DNA from: Gaiellales bacterium
Lineage (GTDB): Bacteria; Actinomycetota; Thermoleophilia; BMS3ABIN01
NCBI GenBank assembly: GCA_003599855.1
Contig: QZKG01000077.1
Coordinates: 1 to 45,063, forward strand
DNA length: 45,063 bases
Direction: 5' to 3'
The translations under genes were made by a program, and so were the position numbers. The stretch's first letter is position 1, and every line of letters starts with the position of its first letter. The notes under the pieces are model-generated. The model ran no database searches, was not told the DNA's origin, and saw nothing but the letters and a program-made list of their open reading frames with translations. Of the stretch, positions 16,172 to 26,364 are shown piece by piece.

Positions 16172-16765
16172 ATGGTAAGAGTTCTCGGGATACTGGGAAG
16201 CCCCCGCGAAGGCGGGAATACGGAAGTGCTGCTGGATGCCGCCCTGTCGGGGGCAAAAGCGGCTGGAGCCCAGGTCGAGAAGATCAGGGTAGGCGATCTT
16301 TCGTTCAGCGGCTGCATCGAGTGCAACGACTGCCTTGAAACCGGTGAATGCACCATCGTTGACGACATGGCCGTCGTCTATGAGGCGCTGGAACGTGCTG
16401 ACAGGATCATAATCGCCTCCCCGATATTCTTCATGGGCCTGCCATCGCAGCTGAAGGCGATCATCGACCGTTGCCAGCAATACTGGGCCTTGAAATATGT
16501 CTTGCGCGAGGATTTTCCCAGGCCTGCAGGCGCTCCGAAGCGATATGGGGTCTTTATCGGTGTGGGAGCAACCCGGGGAGACAGGCTCTTCGACGGGACC
16601 ATCCTGACACTGAAATACTTCTTCGATGCCATTAACGCCGAACCGCTGACAGACAGCTACCTGCTGGTGAAGGGAATCGATGAGAAGGGCGAGATCTCAG
16701 GCAGGCCCGAAGCCATCGAGGCTGCGCGTGATCTGGGACGGTCTCTAGTCAGCCTCGGCGGGTGA
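16172..16765 (+). CDS. Iron-sulfur flavoprotein (NADPH-dependent FMN reductase fold)
   Basis: The flavodoxin-like fold starts with VLGILGSPREGGNTEVLL (FMN phosphate loop). It then carries a compact cysteine motif C48-x2-C51-x2-C54-x5-C60, the spacing found in the [4Fe-4S] iron-sulfur flavoproteins (Isf) of methanogens and other anaerobes. SPIFFMGLPSQLKAIIDR is typical of this FMN reductase family. The likely role is intracellular electron transfer or oxidative-stress reduction in an anaerobe; the partner is unknown. ATG 16172 is preferred to TTG 16166, but neither has a strong ribosome binding site. The 3' end overlaps the convergent zinc-ribbon gene by 21 bases. Confidence 0.87.
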   Translation: MVRVLGILGSPREGGNTEVLLDAALSGAKAAGAQVEKIRVGDLSFSGCIECNDCLETGECTIVDDMAVVYEALERADRIIIASPIFFMGLPSQLKAIIDRCQQYWALKYVLREDFPRPAGAPKRYGVFIGVGATRGDRLFDGTILTLKYFFDAINAEPLTDSYLLVKGIDEKGEISGRPEAIEAARDLGRSLVSLGG

Positions 16766-17053
16766 GCCGCCGAATTCGGACGCGCCCAGACCCGGCGACC
16801 GCCGATCAGGCATATTCAGCATGTCCTGCGCGATGCGCCTGTCGATGATGACACTCACGTGTGGCAACCTGTCCGCCAGGTCCTGGCAGCGGCGCTCAAG
16901 GTATGGCATCCGCCTGTCCACAACCAGCAGGTCAGCGCCGTCGGCGCCCTTGATCATCGCAGACTTGTATCCGCAGATGTGGCAGCTGTCAAAGCATTTC
17001 GGGTCGATGTTCTTCTGTTGGCCGCAATACGGACATGTAAGTGGCTCGTCCAT
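16745..17053 (-). CDS. Small zinc-ribbon protein with duplicated DRR motif
   Basis: From ATG 17053 the 102-residue product starts MDEPLTCPYCGQQ and carries two Cys pairs (CPYC and, after DPKCFDS, CHIC) that would hold zinc. A following domain has two similar strands, LLVVDRRMPYLERR and SVIIDRRIAQDM. The open frame reaches 17089, but the inner ATG gives the natural N-terminus. It converges on, and overlaps by 21 bases, the iron-sulfur flavoprotein gene. I do not know a function. The V-V/I-DRR repeat may be a small nucleic-acid- or nucleotide-binding module, which is speculation. Confidence 0.55.
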   Translation of the reverse strand: MDEPLTCPYCGQQKNIDPKCFDSCHICGYKSAMIKGADGADLLVVDRRMPYLERRCQDLADRLPHVSVIIDRRIAQDMLNMPDRRSPGLGASEFGGSPAEAD

Positions 17054-17150
17054 ATTTTCAGTATAAGAACGGGCCGCGCGAGAATGCATCGGGGATTCCC
17101 CTGAAACCGGGGATGGGCAATGACCGGAAACGTCGGCATGAAGCCGGTTC

Positions 17151-17225
17151 TGGCTCCTCGGGCAGGACTCGAACCTGCAACCAACCGGTTAACAGCCGGT
17201 TGCTCTACCATTGAGCTACCGAGGA
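17151..17225 (-). tRNA. tRNA-Asn (anticodon GTT)
   Basis: The minus strand reads TCCTCGG, D arm AGCTCAATGGTAGAGC, anticodon stem-loop ACCGG-CTGTTAA-CCGGT (anticodon GTT), T arm GCAGGTTCGAGTCCTGC, acceptor CCGAGGA, discriminator G and an encoded CCA. All stems pair fully. Confidence 0.95.
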
Positions 17226-17313
17226 GCATCAAGGGGTACCTGCATTATAGTTATGCGCAATCCGGCATTCAAGAAAGAGGTGGGCGTGACGGCCCCCCAG
17301 GCCGCAACAGGGC

Positions 17314-17336
17314 AAAAAAAACGCCCTTGCGGGCCT
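17314..17336 (-). terminator. Intrinsic terminator of rpoD
   Basis: On the minus strand GCCC-GCAA-GGGC, a short stem with a stable GNRA-like tetraloop, is followed by G and eight T. It lies about 20 bases after the rpoD stop and would end the dgt/dnaG/rpoD message. Confidence 0.88.
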
Positions 17337-17354
17337 GGCCTTGCGTTTGTTGCC

Positions 17355-18458
17355 TTACTCTAAAAACTCTTTCAGTTTCTGTGACTCACGGTAGCTCTTG
17401 AGCTTTACCAGCGTCTTCGCTTCGATCTGCCTGATCCGCTCCCTCGTCACCCCGAACTTCTGGCCGACCTCCTCGAGGGTGCGGGGGTGCTCTCCTTTCA
17501 GACCGAAACGCAGCTCGATCACCTTTCGCTCACGGTGGGTCAGGCTTCCCAGCACCTGGGTCAGGTCTTCCTTCTGGATGATGTCCGAGACGGCATCAAC
17601 TGGCGCCACCGCATCATTGTCCTCGATGAAGTCGCCCAGCTGGCTGTCCTCTTCCTCGCCGATGGGGGTCTCCAGCGATACGGGCTCCTGGGATATCTTC
17701 AGGATCTCACGCACCTTCTCCGGCGTCGTGTCCATCTCCCGTGCGATCTCGAACGGCGTTGGTTCCCGCCCCTTGTCCTGCAGCAACTGGCGCTGCACCC
17801 GGATGAGCTTGTTGATCGTTTCCACCATGTGCACCGGTATCCTGATCGTGCGCGCCTGGTCAGCGATGGCGCGTGTGATCGCCTGCCTGATCCACCAGGT
17901 AGCATAGGTGGAGAACTTGTAGCCCTTGCGGTAATCGAACTTCTCCACGGCGCGGATGAGACCGAGGTTGCCCTCCTGGATCAGGTCCAGGAAAAGCATC
18001 CCCCTGCCCACATAACGCTTGGCGATGCTCACCACCAGCCTCAGGTTTGCCTGGATCAGCTTACGCTTCGCTTCCATGTCCTGGCGCTCGATGCGCTTGG
18101 CCAGCGCCACTTCTTCTTCCGCGGTCAGCAGCGGCACGCGGCCGATCTCCTTGAGATAAAGCCGCACAGGATCGCTGGTGGGTGTCTTTACCGTGAGGTC
18201 GAGCCGATTGAGGATGGTCTCGTCGGCGGTCTCCTTGGCGGCGCCAAGATCGTGGTCGGGGATCATGTCGTCGCCGTCATCGACGACCTCGATCCCCATC
18301 TCGATGAACATCGCATAGATGTTCTCGATCTGCTCCGTGTTGAGATCGACGTCCTGGAGCACGTCGGCGACGCGGTCGGATGATATGAACCCGTTCTCGC
18401 GTCCCTCAAGGATGAGTTCGCGGACTTCGTCGATGGTGAACTCTTCAGGTTGGCTCAT
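17355..18458 (-). CDS. rpoD: RNA polymerase primary sigma factor (RpoD/SigA)
   Basis: This is the housekeeping sigma factor. A short acidic region 1.1 (1-90) is followed by region 1.2 ([16 protein letters not shown]), region 2 ([50 protein letters not shown]), region 3 and region 4.2 ([20 protein letters not shown]). At 367 residues it is SigA-sized, with no large non-conserved insertion. It starts 19 bases after the dnaG stop, giving the classic dnaG-rpoD order. The strong terminator behind it marks the end of the operon. Confidence 0.97.
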   Translation of the reverse strand: MSQPEEFTIDEVRELILEGRENGFISSDRVADVLQDVDLNTEQIENIYAMFIEMGIEVVDDGDDMIPDHDLGAAKETADETILNRLDLTVKTPTSDPVRLYLKEIGRVPLLTAEEEVALAKRIERQDMEAKRKLIQANLRLVVSIAKRYVGRGMLFLDLIQEGNLGLIRAVEKFDYRKGYKFSTYATWWIRQAITRAIADQARTIRIPVHMVETINKLIRVQRQLLQDKGREPTPFEIAREMDTTPEKVREILKISQEPVSLETPIGEEEDSQLGDFIEDNDAVAPVDAVSDIIQKEDLTQVLGSLTHRERKVIELRFGLKGEHPRTLEEVGQKFGVTRERIRQIEAKTLVKLKSYRESQKLKEFLE

Positions 18459-18477
18459 CCGCTCACTCTCCGGCTTA

Positions 18478-20262
18478 TCAGACTGCCTCGTATGATCCGG
18501 ACTGGATCATTTCCAGGATCTTGCGCCGCCTTCGTTCCAGGCGGCACATCTCTTGAAAATCTTCTGAGCTTTCATCGTCAGCCGCCAGTCCGGCCTTGAG
18601 AATGCCGATGCGGCGTCTCAGCTCGGCCTCGCACAACCTCAGGAACGTCTCGGGAAGGGCATCTGGTTCGGTCATCTCTGTCTCGGCCCTGATGACCAGT
18701 TCGGGAAGGATCGGCACCGCGCTTATCTCCTCGGCGCCGTAGGGCCCGGTCAGGGCGCTCTGCCCGCTTGCGTCCGCAAGCCTGTCCCTGACCCAGTTGA
18801 AAGCTGTTCGATTGGTGTCACTCGTGAAATGCGCTTCGGTCATTTCCTGAATAAACCTTCCGGCTTCCCCGGGACGCGCCAGACACAGGCTGAGGAAGTT
18901 CCTTTCAACGATCTCCTCCTGTGATAGCACGCGTCTTTGACGCCCGCCACCGTCACTTTCTTCTTCCTGTGAGGCAGACTCCATTAAGTATGCCACATTT
19001 TTCGCGCTAAGGCGGAGCCCATCAGAGATCACCCTGAGCAGCTCGTCACGCTCGATCGGGTCGGTCGCTTTTTCCAGTATTCCCTTGAGCTCCGGAAAGG
19101 CCCTGACCCGCTCCTCAGCGCGGCCCAGGTCGAAAGACGAAAGTGCCGCATGGACTTGGTATTCTAGCAACGTTGGCGCCCCGGCGGCAAGTTCGTCGAA
19201 GACTTTCTTGCCGCCCTCGGCAAGCACGAGCTCGGCGGGATCTTTCCCGGCCGGGATATTGACGACGTGGGTCGAAAGGCTGAGGCCGGCTGCTGCCTCG
19301 TGCACCCGCAGCATCGCCTGCTGCCCGGCGGCATCCGCGTCGAAAGCCAGGTACAGGTTCCGGGTGAAACGTGAGACCTCGCGCAGCTGCCGCCCGGTGA
19401 GCGCCGTCCCCATGGAGGCGACGGCGTTGGCGATCCCCGTCTGGCGCAGGGCGATGACATCGGTATAGCCCTCGACGACGTAGGCCCTGTCCTCCCTGGC
19501 CATGGACTGGCGAGCGTTTCCCAGGCCGAAGAGCAGCCCGCTCTTGTGGTAGATGTGGGAGTCGGGAGAGTTGATGTACTTGGGTTTGCCGTCGCCCAGC
19601 ACGCGCGCGCCGAAACCGAGCACCCTGCCGCGATGGTCTGTGAAGGGGAACATGAGCCGGCCGCGGAAGTAATCATACACGCGGCCGTTGCGGGAGCGTA
19701 CCAGCCCCGCACGCTGCAGCTCCTCGGGACGGTATCCCTTGCTGCCGGCAGCCTTGATAAGCGCCTCTCCCGAGGCCGGAGAGAACCCCAGCCTGAACTC
19801 CCGGATCACTGAATCGCTGAAGCCCCTGCCGCGCAGGTAATCCCTGGCCGCGCCCGCAGCGTCTGACTCCCACAGCACCCGGCTGTAATAAGTGGCGGCC
19901 TGGTCGAGGATGGAATAATCCCGCTCCAGGACCTTGCGCCTCTCTTCCTGCTGGGGGCTGCTCTCCTCGTATTCGACGCTGACACCGTATTTTTCAGCCA
20001 GGAACCTGACGGCGTCGGCAAAGTCCAGCCCCTCCTTCTTCTCCACGAAGGTGATGGCATTGCCCCCCTCGCCGCAGCCGAAGCAGTAATACAGCTTTTG
20101 AGCCGGGTCGACGGAGAAAGAACCGGTCTTCTCCTCGTGGAAGGGACAGCGCCCCATGAATCTGGAGCCTGTCTTTTTCAGAGTCACGTAAGGGGCGACA
20201 AGGTCCAGCATGTCGCAGGTGTCCAGTACGGACTGGATGGAAGACTGCGTGATCAGAGCCAA
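18478..20262 (-). CDS. dnaG: DNA primase
   Basis: DnaG makes RNA primers at the replication fork. The 594-residue protein shows the N-terminal CHC2 zinc finger (C39, H42, C60, C63), the RNA polymerase core and the TOPRIM domain with [11 protein letters not shown] (catalytic Glu264) and AFDADAAG (Asp308, Asp310). The C-terminal helicase-interacting part (about 430-594) is present but diverged. It lies between dgt and rpoD on one strand with short spacers, an arrangement that ties nucleotide control, priming and transcription together. Confidence 0.96.
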   Translation of the reverse strand: MALITQSSIQSVLDTCDMLDLVAPYVTLKKTGSRFMGRCPFHEEKTGSFSVDPAQKLYYCFGCGEGGNAITFVEKKEGLDFADAVRFLAEKYGVSVEYEESSPQQEERRKVLERDYSILDQAATYYSRVLWESDAAGAARDYLRGRGFSDSVIREFRLGFSPASGEALIKAAGSKGYRPEELQRAGLVRSRNGRVYDYFRGRLMFPFTDHRGRVLGFGARVLGDGKPKYINSPDSHIYHKSGLLFGLGNARQSMAREDRAYVVEGYTDVIALRQTGIANAVASMGTALTGRQLREVSRFTRNLYLAFDADAAGQQAMLRVHEAAAGLSLSTHVVNIPAGKDPAELVLAEGGKKVFDELAAGAPTLLEYQVHAALSSFDLGRAEERVRAFPELKGILEKATDPIERDELLRVISDGLRLSAKNVAYLMESASQEEESDGGGRQRRVLSQEEIVERNFLSLCLARPGEAGRFIQEMTEAHFTSDTNRTAFNWVRDRLADASGQSALTGPYGAEEISAVPILPELVIRAETEMTEPDALPETFLRLCEAELRRRIGILKAGLAADDESSEDFQEMCRLERRRRKILEMIQSGSYEAV

Positions 20263-20311
20263 AGGCGCTCCTGTCAGGTCCCGTAACGCTTTTCCCGGAG
20301 CCGCGTCCCCC

Positions 20312-21328
20312 TCATGCCCATTCCCGAGGCAGGAACAGCTCCTTGAAGTTCTTGATGGCGAAGCGGTCGGTCATGCCGGCTATGTAGTCCGCAACGCGGG
20401 TGGCGGCATCATCTCCGCTCACCGAGGTCCAGCCGGGGAGCAGTTCGCTGTTCTCCAGGTAGTAGCCGAAGAGCTTCTCTACCAGGAGCGAGACCCGCCG
20501 GTATTCGCGGTTGCCCACCGAGCCGACATAGACGTTCTTGAAAAGGAAGTCCCTGAGCTGCTCCATGGCGCCGGCCATCACTTCCCCCTGGAGGATGTCA
20601 CCCTGGTTCCAGCTCGCTTCCACCAGGTCGTGCACCAGCGCGTCGATTCTCCTGCTGCAGCTGTCGCCCAGCAGGCGGATGGCTTCCCCGGGCAGGTCGT
20701 CGTGGCGGATGATGCCTGCCCTGAGGGCGTCATCGATGTCGTGGTTGATGTAGGCGATCCTGTCCGATATACGCACGATGCGCCCTTCGAGGGTTACGGG
20801 CTGGCGTTCCCCGGTGTGGTTCAGTATGCCGTCCTCGACCTCCTGGCAGAGGTTGAGCCCCTGGCCGTCGTTCTCCAGTCGCTGGACCACCCGCAGGCTC
20901 TGGCGGTTGTGTTCGAAACCCCTGCCGGCGCGCGCAGTGAGCGCCTGGGACAGCGCCTCCTCGCCGATATGGCCGAAGGGGGTGTGGCCCAGGTCGTGGC
21001 CCAGGCTGATGGCCTCGGCCAGGTCCTCGTTGAGGCGCAGGGCCCGGGCGATGGTTCGGCTGATGCCGGACACCTCCAGGGTATGTGTCAGCCGGGTCCG
21101 GTAGTGGTCCCCTTCAGGCGCGACGAATACCTGGGTCTTGTGCTTCAGGCGCCGGAAACTCTTGCTGTGGACGATGCGGTCACGGTCGCGCTGGTAGCAG
21201 GTCCTGAGCGAACATTCCGCTTCCGGCCTCGCCCTGCCGCGGCTTTCCGATGACCTCGCGGCGCCTTCTGAGAGGTTCTCATCCTCCCAACGGCTGGTGA
21301 TCGATGCTGATGTAGGGTGAGGTGCCAT
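20312..21328 (-). CDS. dgt: dGTPase-like HD phosphohydrolase
   Basis: This is an HD-domain deoxynucleoside triphosphate triphosphohydrolase of the Dgt family, which cleaves dNTPs to nucleoside and tripolyphosphate. Motifs: RDRDRIVHSKSFRRLKHKTQ (47-66), the metal-binding HTLEVSG (H82) and GHDLGHTPFGH (HD at 111-112). ATG 21328 is chosen because it follows AAAGGAACA and gives the usual length of 338 residues. The open frame reaches 21448 but has no ribosome binding site there. It is followed 49 bases later by dnaG. Substrate preference among dNTPs is not visible. Confidence 0.92.
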   Translation of the reverse strand: MAPHPTSASITSRWEDENLSEGAARSSESRGRARPEAECSLRTCYQRDRDRIVHSKSFRRLKHKTQVFVAPEGDHYRTRLTHTLEVSGISRTIARALRLNEDLAEAISLGHDLGHTPFGHIGEEALSQALTARAGRGFEHNRQSLRVVQRLENDGQGLNLCQEVEDGILNHTGERQPVTLEGRIVRISDRIAYINHDIDDALRAGIIRHDDLPGEAIRLLGDSCSRRIDALVHDLVEASWNQGDILQGEVMAGAMEQLRDFLFKNVYVGSVGNREYRRVSLLVEKLFGYYLENSELLPGWTSVSGDDAATRVADYIAGMTDRFAIKNFKELFLPREWA

Positions 21329-21402
21329 TGTTCCTTTCGCTCCTGTCCGTTTAACCGGTGAAACCCCATGATAACCGGCCGTGCGGACAGAAACCCTGAC
21401 TT

Positions 21403-21428
21403 GCAAGCCGGCCCCGGGGCCGGCTTGC
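21403..21428. repeat. 26-bp perfect palindrome between ppdK and dgt
   Basis: GCAAGCCGGCCCC is followed directly by its exact reverse complement. It lies 30 bases after the ppdK stop and 75 before dgt. As RNA it would be a very stable stem, but no T run follows. It could be a 3'-end stabiliser, a weak terminator or a protein-binding palindrome. Confidence 0.55.
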
Positions 21429-21457
21429 TGATACCGCTCGACATCCACCGAACCGGC

Positions 21458-24124
21458 TCAAGCGGTCGAGTAAACCATCTCCTTCTCCTCCAGTACCGCC
21501 TGGGCCGCGGCAAGCCTGGCCAGGGGCACACGGAAGGGTGAGCAGCTCACATAGTCAAGCCCGACGCGGTGGCAGAACTTGACGCTGGCAGGCTCCCCGC
21601 CATGCTCGCCGCAGACGCCGAGCTTGATGCCCGGCTTCTTGCCGCGGCTGCTCTTCACAGCCATCTCAACCAGCTTGCCGACGCCTTCGACGTCGATGGT
21701 CTCGAAGGGGTTGCTTCGGACCACCCCGCTTTCGAGGTAGTATGTGAGGAACTTGCCTTCAGCGTCGTCACGGGAGAAGCCCAGGGTCGTCTGGGTGAGG
21801 TCGTTGGTCCCAAAACTGAAGAAGTCGGCGTGGTCGACGATCTCGCCGGCGGTCAGGGCAGCGCGGGGCAGCTCGATCATGGTGCCCACCAGGTAATCGA
21901 TCTTGACCCCGGCGCCTTCCAGGACCTCTTCGCAGGTCTTCACCGTGAGCTCGCGCATGATCCTGAGCTCCTCGGCAAAGCCCACCAGCGGGATCATGAT
22001 CTCCACCAGCGGCGCGTCCCCGGCCTTCTGCTGCACTGCCACAGCCGCCTGCATGATGGCCCGTACCTGCATCTCGTAGATCGCCGGTATCTGGATGCCG
22101 AGTCGGCAGCCCCTGGTCCCCAGCATCGGGTTCATCTCCCGGAGCGCACGCACCCTGGCGGCGACTGCTTCCTTGCGTTCGATCTCGGCGGCGTCACCGC
22201 CGGTGTTCTTGAGCCGCTCCAGCTCCACCATCAGCTCGGTGTAGTCCGGCAGGAACTCATGCAGCGGCGGGTCCAGCAGCCTGATGGTCACCGGCAGGCC
22301 GTGCATGGCCTCGAAGATGCCCTCGAAGTCGCCCTGCTGCACCGGCAGCAGCTTATCCAGCGCCTGGCGGCGCTCGTCATCATCCTCGGACATGATCATC
22401 TCGCGGACGATCGGCAGCCGGTCCTCTTCCATGAACATGTGCTCCGTGCGGCAGAGCCCGATGCCCTCGGCGCCGAACTCGCGCGCCTTGGCGGCGTCCT
22501 CCGGGGTGTCGGCGTTGGTACGGACGCCCAGCCTGCGGATCTCGTCAGCCCAGCCGACGATGGCTTCGAAGTTCTCGTTTATCTGCGGCGGCACCAGCTC
22601 CACTGCGCCCACGATGACGTTGCCGGTGGTGCCGTCGATGGTGATGATGTCGTTCTCTTTCACCGTCGTGCCGTTGACGCTGAACTGCTTCTGCTTGTCG
22701 TCGATCTTGATCTTCTCCGCGCCGCAGACAGCGGGTTTGCCCATGCCGCGGGCCACCACTGCCGCGTGGCTGGAGACGCCGCCGTGGGAAGTGAGCACGC
22801 CCTGGGCTTCGATCAATCCGTGGATGTCGTCGGGGCTGGTCTCCCAGCGCACCAGGATGACAGCCTCGCCCGCCTTGCCCATGGCAGCGGCGGTGTCGGC
22901 GTCGAAGACGACCTTGCCGACGGCGGCGCCCGGCGATGCGTTCAGGCCGCTGGCCAGCACATCGTAACTTGCGTCAGGGTCCAACATGGGGTGCAGCAGC
23001 TGGTCCAGCTGTCCCGGATCGACCTTGGCCACTGCCTCCTCCCGCGTGATCAGGCCTTCTTCGACCATATCCACTGCAATCTTCACAGCGGCGGCGGCGG
23101 TGCGCTTGCCGTCACGCGTTTGCAGCATGTAAAGCTCGCCCTTCTCGATGGTGAACTCGATATCCTCCATCTCGCGGTAATGCTGCTCGAGCTTCTTCAT
23201 CACGTCAGTCAGCTTCCCGTACGCCTCCGGCAGGTCCGAGCTCATGTCAGCCAGCTTGCTTGTCTTGCGGATGCCGGCCACCACGTCCTCACCCTGGGCG
23301 TTGATGAGGTAGTCGCCGAAGATCTCCTTCTCGCCGGTGGAGGGGTTGCGGGTGAAGGCGACGCCTGTCCCGGAATCGTTGCCCATATTGCCGAAGACCA
23401 TCTGCTGCACGTTCACCGCGGTGCCGAGGTCATCAGAGATATTGTAATGGCGCCGGTAGGTGACGGCGCGCGGGTTCCCCCAACTCTTGAAAACCGCCTC
23501 GATGGCGAGCACTAGCTGCTCCCGGGGCTCGTCGGGGAACGACCTGCCGGTCTCCTTCTCGAGGATGGCCTTGAAATCATCCACCAGCTCCGCCAGCTGC
23601 GCCGGCGTCAGTTCGTGGTCGAACTGCACGCCCGCGGCCTCACGCCGGGCGGTGATGGCGTCCTCGAAGAGCTGCCCCTCCACATCCATGACCACCTTGC
23701 CGAACATCTGGATGAAGCGGCGGTAGGCGTCGTAAGCGAAGCGCTCGTCCCCCGTCATGGCCGCCAGGCCCAGGACTGAGTCGTCGTTCAAGCCCAGGTT
23801 CAGCACGGTATCCATCATGCCCGGCATGCTGAACATCGCCCCTGAGCGCACGCTGACCAGCAGGGGGTTGCCTGGCTCGCCCAGCTTCTTGCCGGTGCGC
23901 TCTTCGAGTCCCGCCAGATGGCTGTCTACTTCTTCGTCAAGGCCGTCGGGAAAAGAGTTTCCGTTCTTGCCGTAGGCGATGCAGGCCTCGGTGGAAATAG
24001 TGAAGCCTCCCGGCACCGGGATGCCCAGGTTGGTCATCTCCGCCAGGTTGGCGCCCTTGCCCCCCAAAAGCTTCTTCATATCCCGTGAACCTTCCGAGAA
24101 ATCATATACATACTTGGTTCCCAT
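21458..24124 (-). CDS. ppdK: Pyruvate, phosphate dikinase
   Basis: PpdK interconverts pyruvate, ATP and phosphate with PEP, AMP and pyrophosphate, and is common in anaerobes for PPi-linked glycolysis or gluconeogenesis. The 888 residues are full length. They contain the nucleotide-binding domain (LLGGKGANLAEM, SVRSGAMFSMPGMMDT), the swivelling domain with phospho-His453 (LTSHGGVSSHAAVVARGMG) and the PEP domain (TRGCRLGI, FGTNDLTQTTLG, catalytic Cys in GVCGEHGGEP). ATG 24124 follows AGGAGGAGCTGA. A perfect TATAAT sits 32 bases upstream. No PPDK regulatory protein gene is adjacent. Confidence 0.97.
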   Translation of the reverse strand: MGTKYVYDFSEGSRDMKKLLGGKGANLAEMTNLGIPVPGGFTISTEACIAYGKNGNSFPDGLDEEVDSHLAGLEERTGKKLGEPGNPLLVSVRSGAMFSMPGMMDTVLNLGLNDDSVLGLAAMTGDERFAYDAYRRFIQMFGKVVMDVEGQLFEDAITARREAAGVQFDHELTPAQLAELVDDFKAILEKETGRSFPDEPREQLVLAIEAVFKSWGNPRAVTYRRHYNISDDLGTAVNVQQMVFGNMGNDSGTGVAFTRNPSTGEKEIFGDYLINAQGEDVVAGIRKTSKLADMSSDLPEAYGKLTDVMKKLEQHYREMEDIEFTIEKGELYMLQTRDGKRTAAAAVKIAVDMVEEGLITREEAVAKVDPGQLDQLLHPMLDPDASYDVLASGLNASPGAAVGKVVFDADTAAAMGKAGEAVILVRWETSPDDIHGLIEAQGVLTSHGGVSSHAAVVARGMGKPAVCGAEKIKIDDKQKQFSVNGTTVKENDIITIDGTTGNVIVGAVELVPPQINENFEAIVGWADEIRRLGVRTNADTPEDAAKAREFGAEGIGLCRTEHMFMEEDRLPIVREMIMSEDDDERRQALDKLLPVQQGDFEGIFEAMHGLPVTIRLLDPPLHEFLPDYTELMVELERLKNTGGDAAEIERKEAVAARVRALREMNPMLGTRGCRLGIQIPAIYEMQVRAIMQAAVAVQQKAGDAPLVEIMIPLVGFAEELRIMRELTVKTCEEVLEGAGVKIDYLVGTMIELPRAALTAGEIVDHADFFSFGTNDLTQTTLGFSRDDAEGKFLTYYLESGVVRSNPFETIDVEGVGKLVEMAVKSSRGKKPGIKLGVCGEHGGEPASVKFCHRVGLDYVSCSPFRVPLARLAAAQAVLEEKEMVYSTA

Positions 24125-24155
24125 TCAGCTCCTCCTAAGCCAGGATCAGGTCTTT

Positions 24156-24161
24156 ATTATA
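24156..24161 (-). promoter_or_regulatory. Consensus -10 box upstream of ppdK
   Basis: TATAAT reads on the minus strand 32 bases before the ppdK start. The region 17 bases upstream is GC-rich and gives no good -35, so the promoter, if real, may need an activator. The gap also holds a CCCGC/GCGGG stem that may belong to the glyS 3' end. Confidence 0.4.
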
Positions 24162-24246
24162 GAAATCTGATGCCCGCGCCCCCGAGCGGGTTTATAAGTT
24201 TACCGTAATACGCCCTTTTTAACCACACCGGCCGCCATCGGCTGCC

Positions 24247-26364
24247 TCAATCCTTTTTGGGCGCCGCAGCGGCCTGCATCGGGTCGCCGAGCACCTGCAG
24301 CGCCGCCGCCATGCGGCTGACCAGCGCCAGGCGGTTACGGCGGGTCCCTTCATCCTTGTCCATCACGAGAACGTCATCGAAATAGCGGTCCACGATCGGC
24401 CTGACACGGGCAGCAGCTTCAAGCGCGGCGCTGTAATCATCCCGCGCTGTCAGCGCATCGATCTCCTCCTCCAGCCCACCCAGAGCATCGAACAGCAGGC
24501 CCTCCGCCTCCTCGCTGAACAGACCGGGGTCGATCGGCGCCGCGGCGTCGGCCCCAGCCTTGGCGGCGATCTTCGAGCAGCGGAAATACGCCGTGTGCAG
24601 GTCCTCGAAGCCGGGAGAGCCGCGGAACTCTTCGATGGCCTCTGCCAGCAGCCCCAAGCGGCGGATGCTGGTGATCCCAGCCGCCCGGGCAGCCTCGACG
24701 ACGCCAACCGGGAGGCCAGCCTCCACCATGCGCTGCTGGATCCTGTCGAAAACAAAGCCAGTGACCGCCGCTGTCACCGCCGCAGCATCGTTGTTGACCC
24801 TGGCCCCCTGGGACACGTAGAGGCCGTGTGCTTTCCTGAGAATGACGGACAGATCGAGCTCCAGGTCGCGCTCGCGTACGATATCGTAGATGCCGGCGGC
24901 CGCACGCCTGAGGCCATACGGATCGCGTGAGCCGGTGGGCAACTCATCAGCGGCGAAGGCCCCCACCAGGTTGTCTGCCCTGTCGCAGACAGCCAGCACG
25001 GCGCCGGGAAAGGTCCGGGGCAGCCTGTCCCCCGCGTGGCGGGGCAGATAATGCTCGCCGATGGCATGGCAGACGTCAGCAGGATAAGCCTCGATGGCGG
25101 CGTAAGCAGCTCCCATGTGCCCCTCGAGCGTGGGGAACTCCTGCACCATGATGCTGACCAGGTCTGCCTTGGCCAGGCCGGCGGCGGTGACCGCTGTTTC
25201 ACGCTCCCTGCTCTCGGCGCCCAACAGGTCGCATAGCGCCGCCGCCAGTTCCGTCAACCGCGCCGACTTGTCAGCCATGGAGCCCAACAGCTTGTGAAAA
25301 GCGACGCTGGTGAGGGATTCCCGCATGGCCTCGATGCCCGTGTCCAGATCCTTGTCGTAGGAAAACTCCGCGTCCTCCAGCCTGCCCTCCAGCACCCTCT
25401 CGTTGCCCTCGGTGATCTCGCTGATATGAGCCGGGTCGCCGTTGATCACGTGGAGGAAGCGGGCAATCAAGCCCCCCTCGCCATCACGCAGGGGGAAGTA
25501 CCGCTGGTGGGATTGCATCGCTGTCACCAGGACCTCATCAGGGAGGCGCAGGTGTTCGCTGCGGAACGACCCCTGCTGGACGCTGGGGTTCTCCACCAGG
25601 TAGATGACCTCTTCCAGCTCGCCCGCGGGGTCGAAATACTCCGCACCCAGAGCGCCGGCGAGCCGCTGCAGGCCGTCGCTGATCACCTGGCGCCGCTCCT
25701 CCTGGTCCACGACCACCGCGGCGTCCCGCAACTGCTCCCTGTATTCCCCGGCCGACCTGATCTCGATCCCGTCACCGTCAAGAAAACGGTGCCCCCTTGA
25801 GGTCGTGCCGCAGGCCAGGCCGTTTGCCTCGAATGCGACGGCCTCGTCGCCGAACCTGGCCGCCAGCCAACGCACCGGCCGGGAAAAACGCATACCGCTC
25901 GCATCCCAGCGCATCGTCTTAGAAAAGACGAAAGAGCCCAGTATCTCACGACAGGCGTCTGGTATCACTTCGATGGCGGGCCTGCCCTCAACGCGGTGCA
26001 CAGCGAAGACGAACTGCTGTCCCTTGTGTTCCCTCAGCTCCAGCTTTTCCACCGGCACCCCCTTGGCGCGAGCGAAGCCCTGGGCCGCCCTGGTCGGCCT
26101 GCCGTCCTCGTCGAAGGCGACTCCGGCGGCCGGGCCGCGATCGGCGGACTCTGCGTCTCCCTGCTTCTCCGGCAGCCCCTGAACGAAAACCGCTATCCGC
26201 CGCGGCGAGACCCAGGCGCTCACCTGCCCCTGTTCGACTGCCAGGTTGCGCGAATTGAAAGCCTGGAGAGCAGCACTGGCGGCTTGCCCGACGGCTGCCC
26301 TCGCCGCTGAAGCCGGCAACTCCTCGACGCCAATCTCGAACAGCAAGTCACGCGAAGCGTTCAC
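24247..26364 (-). CDS. glyS: Glycyl-tRNA synthetase beta subunit
   Basis: This is the beta chain of the tetrameric (alpha2-beta2) glycyl-tRNA synthetase, which recognises tRNA-Gly. The 705-residue protein begins with the family signature [13 protein letters not shown] and has [19 protein letters not shown] and later [13 protein letters not shown]. The C-terminal DALR-type anticodon-binding region is intact. GTG 26364 is chosen since it follows GGGAGGGAAGA and overlaps the glyQ stop by four bases (GTGA). The open frame to 26505 is antisense-like leader. The order glyQ-glyS-ppdK continues on the same strand. Confidence 0.95.
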   Translation of the reverse strand: MNASRDLLFEIGVEELPASAARAAVGQAASAALQAFNSRNLAVEQGQVSAWVSPRRIAVFVQGLPEKQGDAESADRGPAAGVAFDEDGRPTRAAQGFARAKGVPVEKLELREHKGQQFVFAVHRVEGRPAIEVIPDACREILGSFVFSKTMRWDASGMRFSRPVRWLAARFGDEAVAFEANGLACGTTSRGHRFLDGDGIEIRSAGEYREQLRDAAVVVDQEERRQVISDGLQRLAGALGAEYFDPAGELEEVIYLVENPSVQQGSFRSEHLRLPDEVLVTAMQSHQRYFPLRDGEGGLIARFLHVINGDPAHISEITEGNERVLEGRLEDAEFSYDKDLDTGIEAMRESLTSVAFHKLLGSMADKSARLTELAAALCDLLGAESRERETAVTAAGLAKADLVSIMVQEFPTLEGHMGAAYAAIEAYPADVCHAIGEHYLPRHAGDRLPRTFPGAVLAVCDRADNLVGAFAADELPTGSRDPYGLRRAAAGIYDIVRERDLELDLSVILRKAHGLYVSQGARVNNDAAAVTAAVTGFVFDRIQQRMVEAGLPVGVVEAARAAGITSIRRLGLLAEAIEEFRGSPGFEDLHTAYFRCSKIAAKAGADAAAPIDPGLFSEEAEGLLFDALGGLEEEIDALTARDDYSAALEAAARVRPIVDRYFDDVLVMDKDEGTRRNRLALVSRMAAALQVLGDPMQAAAAPKKD

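Noticed and set aside
21569..23515. 648-codon open frame opposite ppdK
   Set aside because: Antisense shadow; His- and Asp-rich composition is typical of reversed GC-rich coding DNA, and ppdK is certain.
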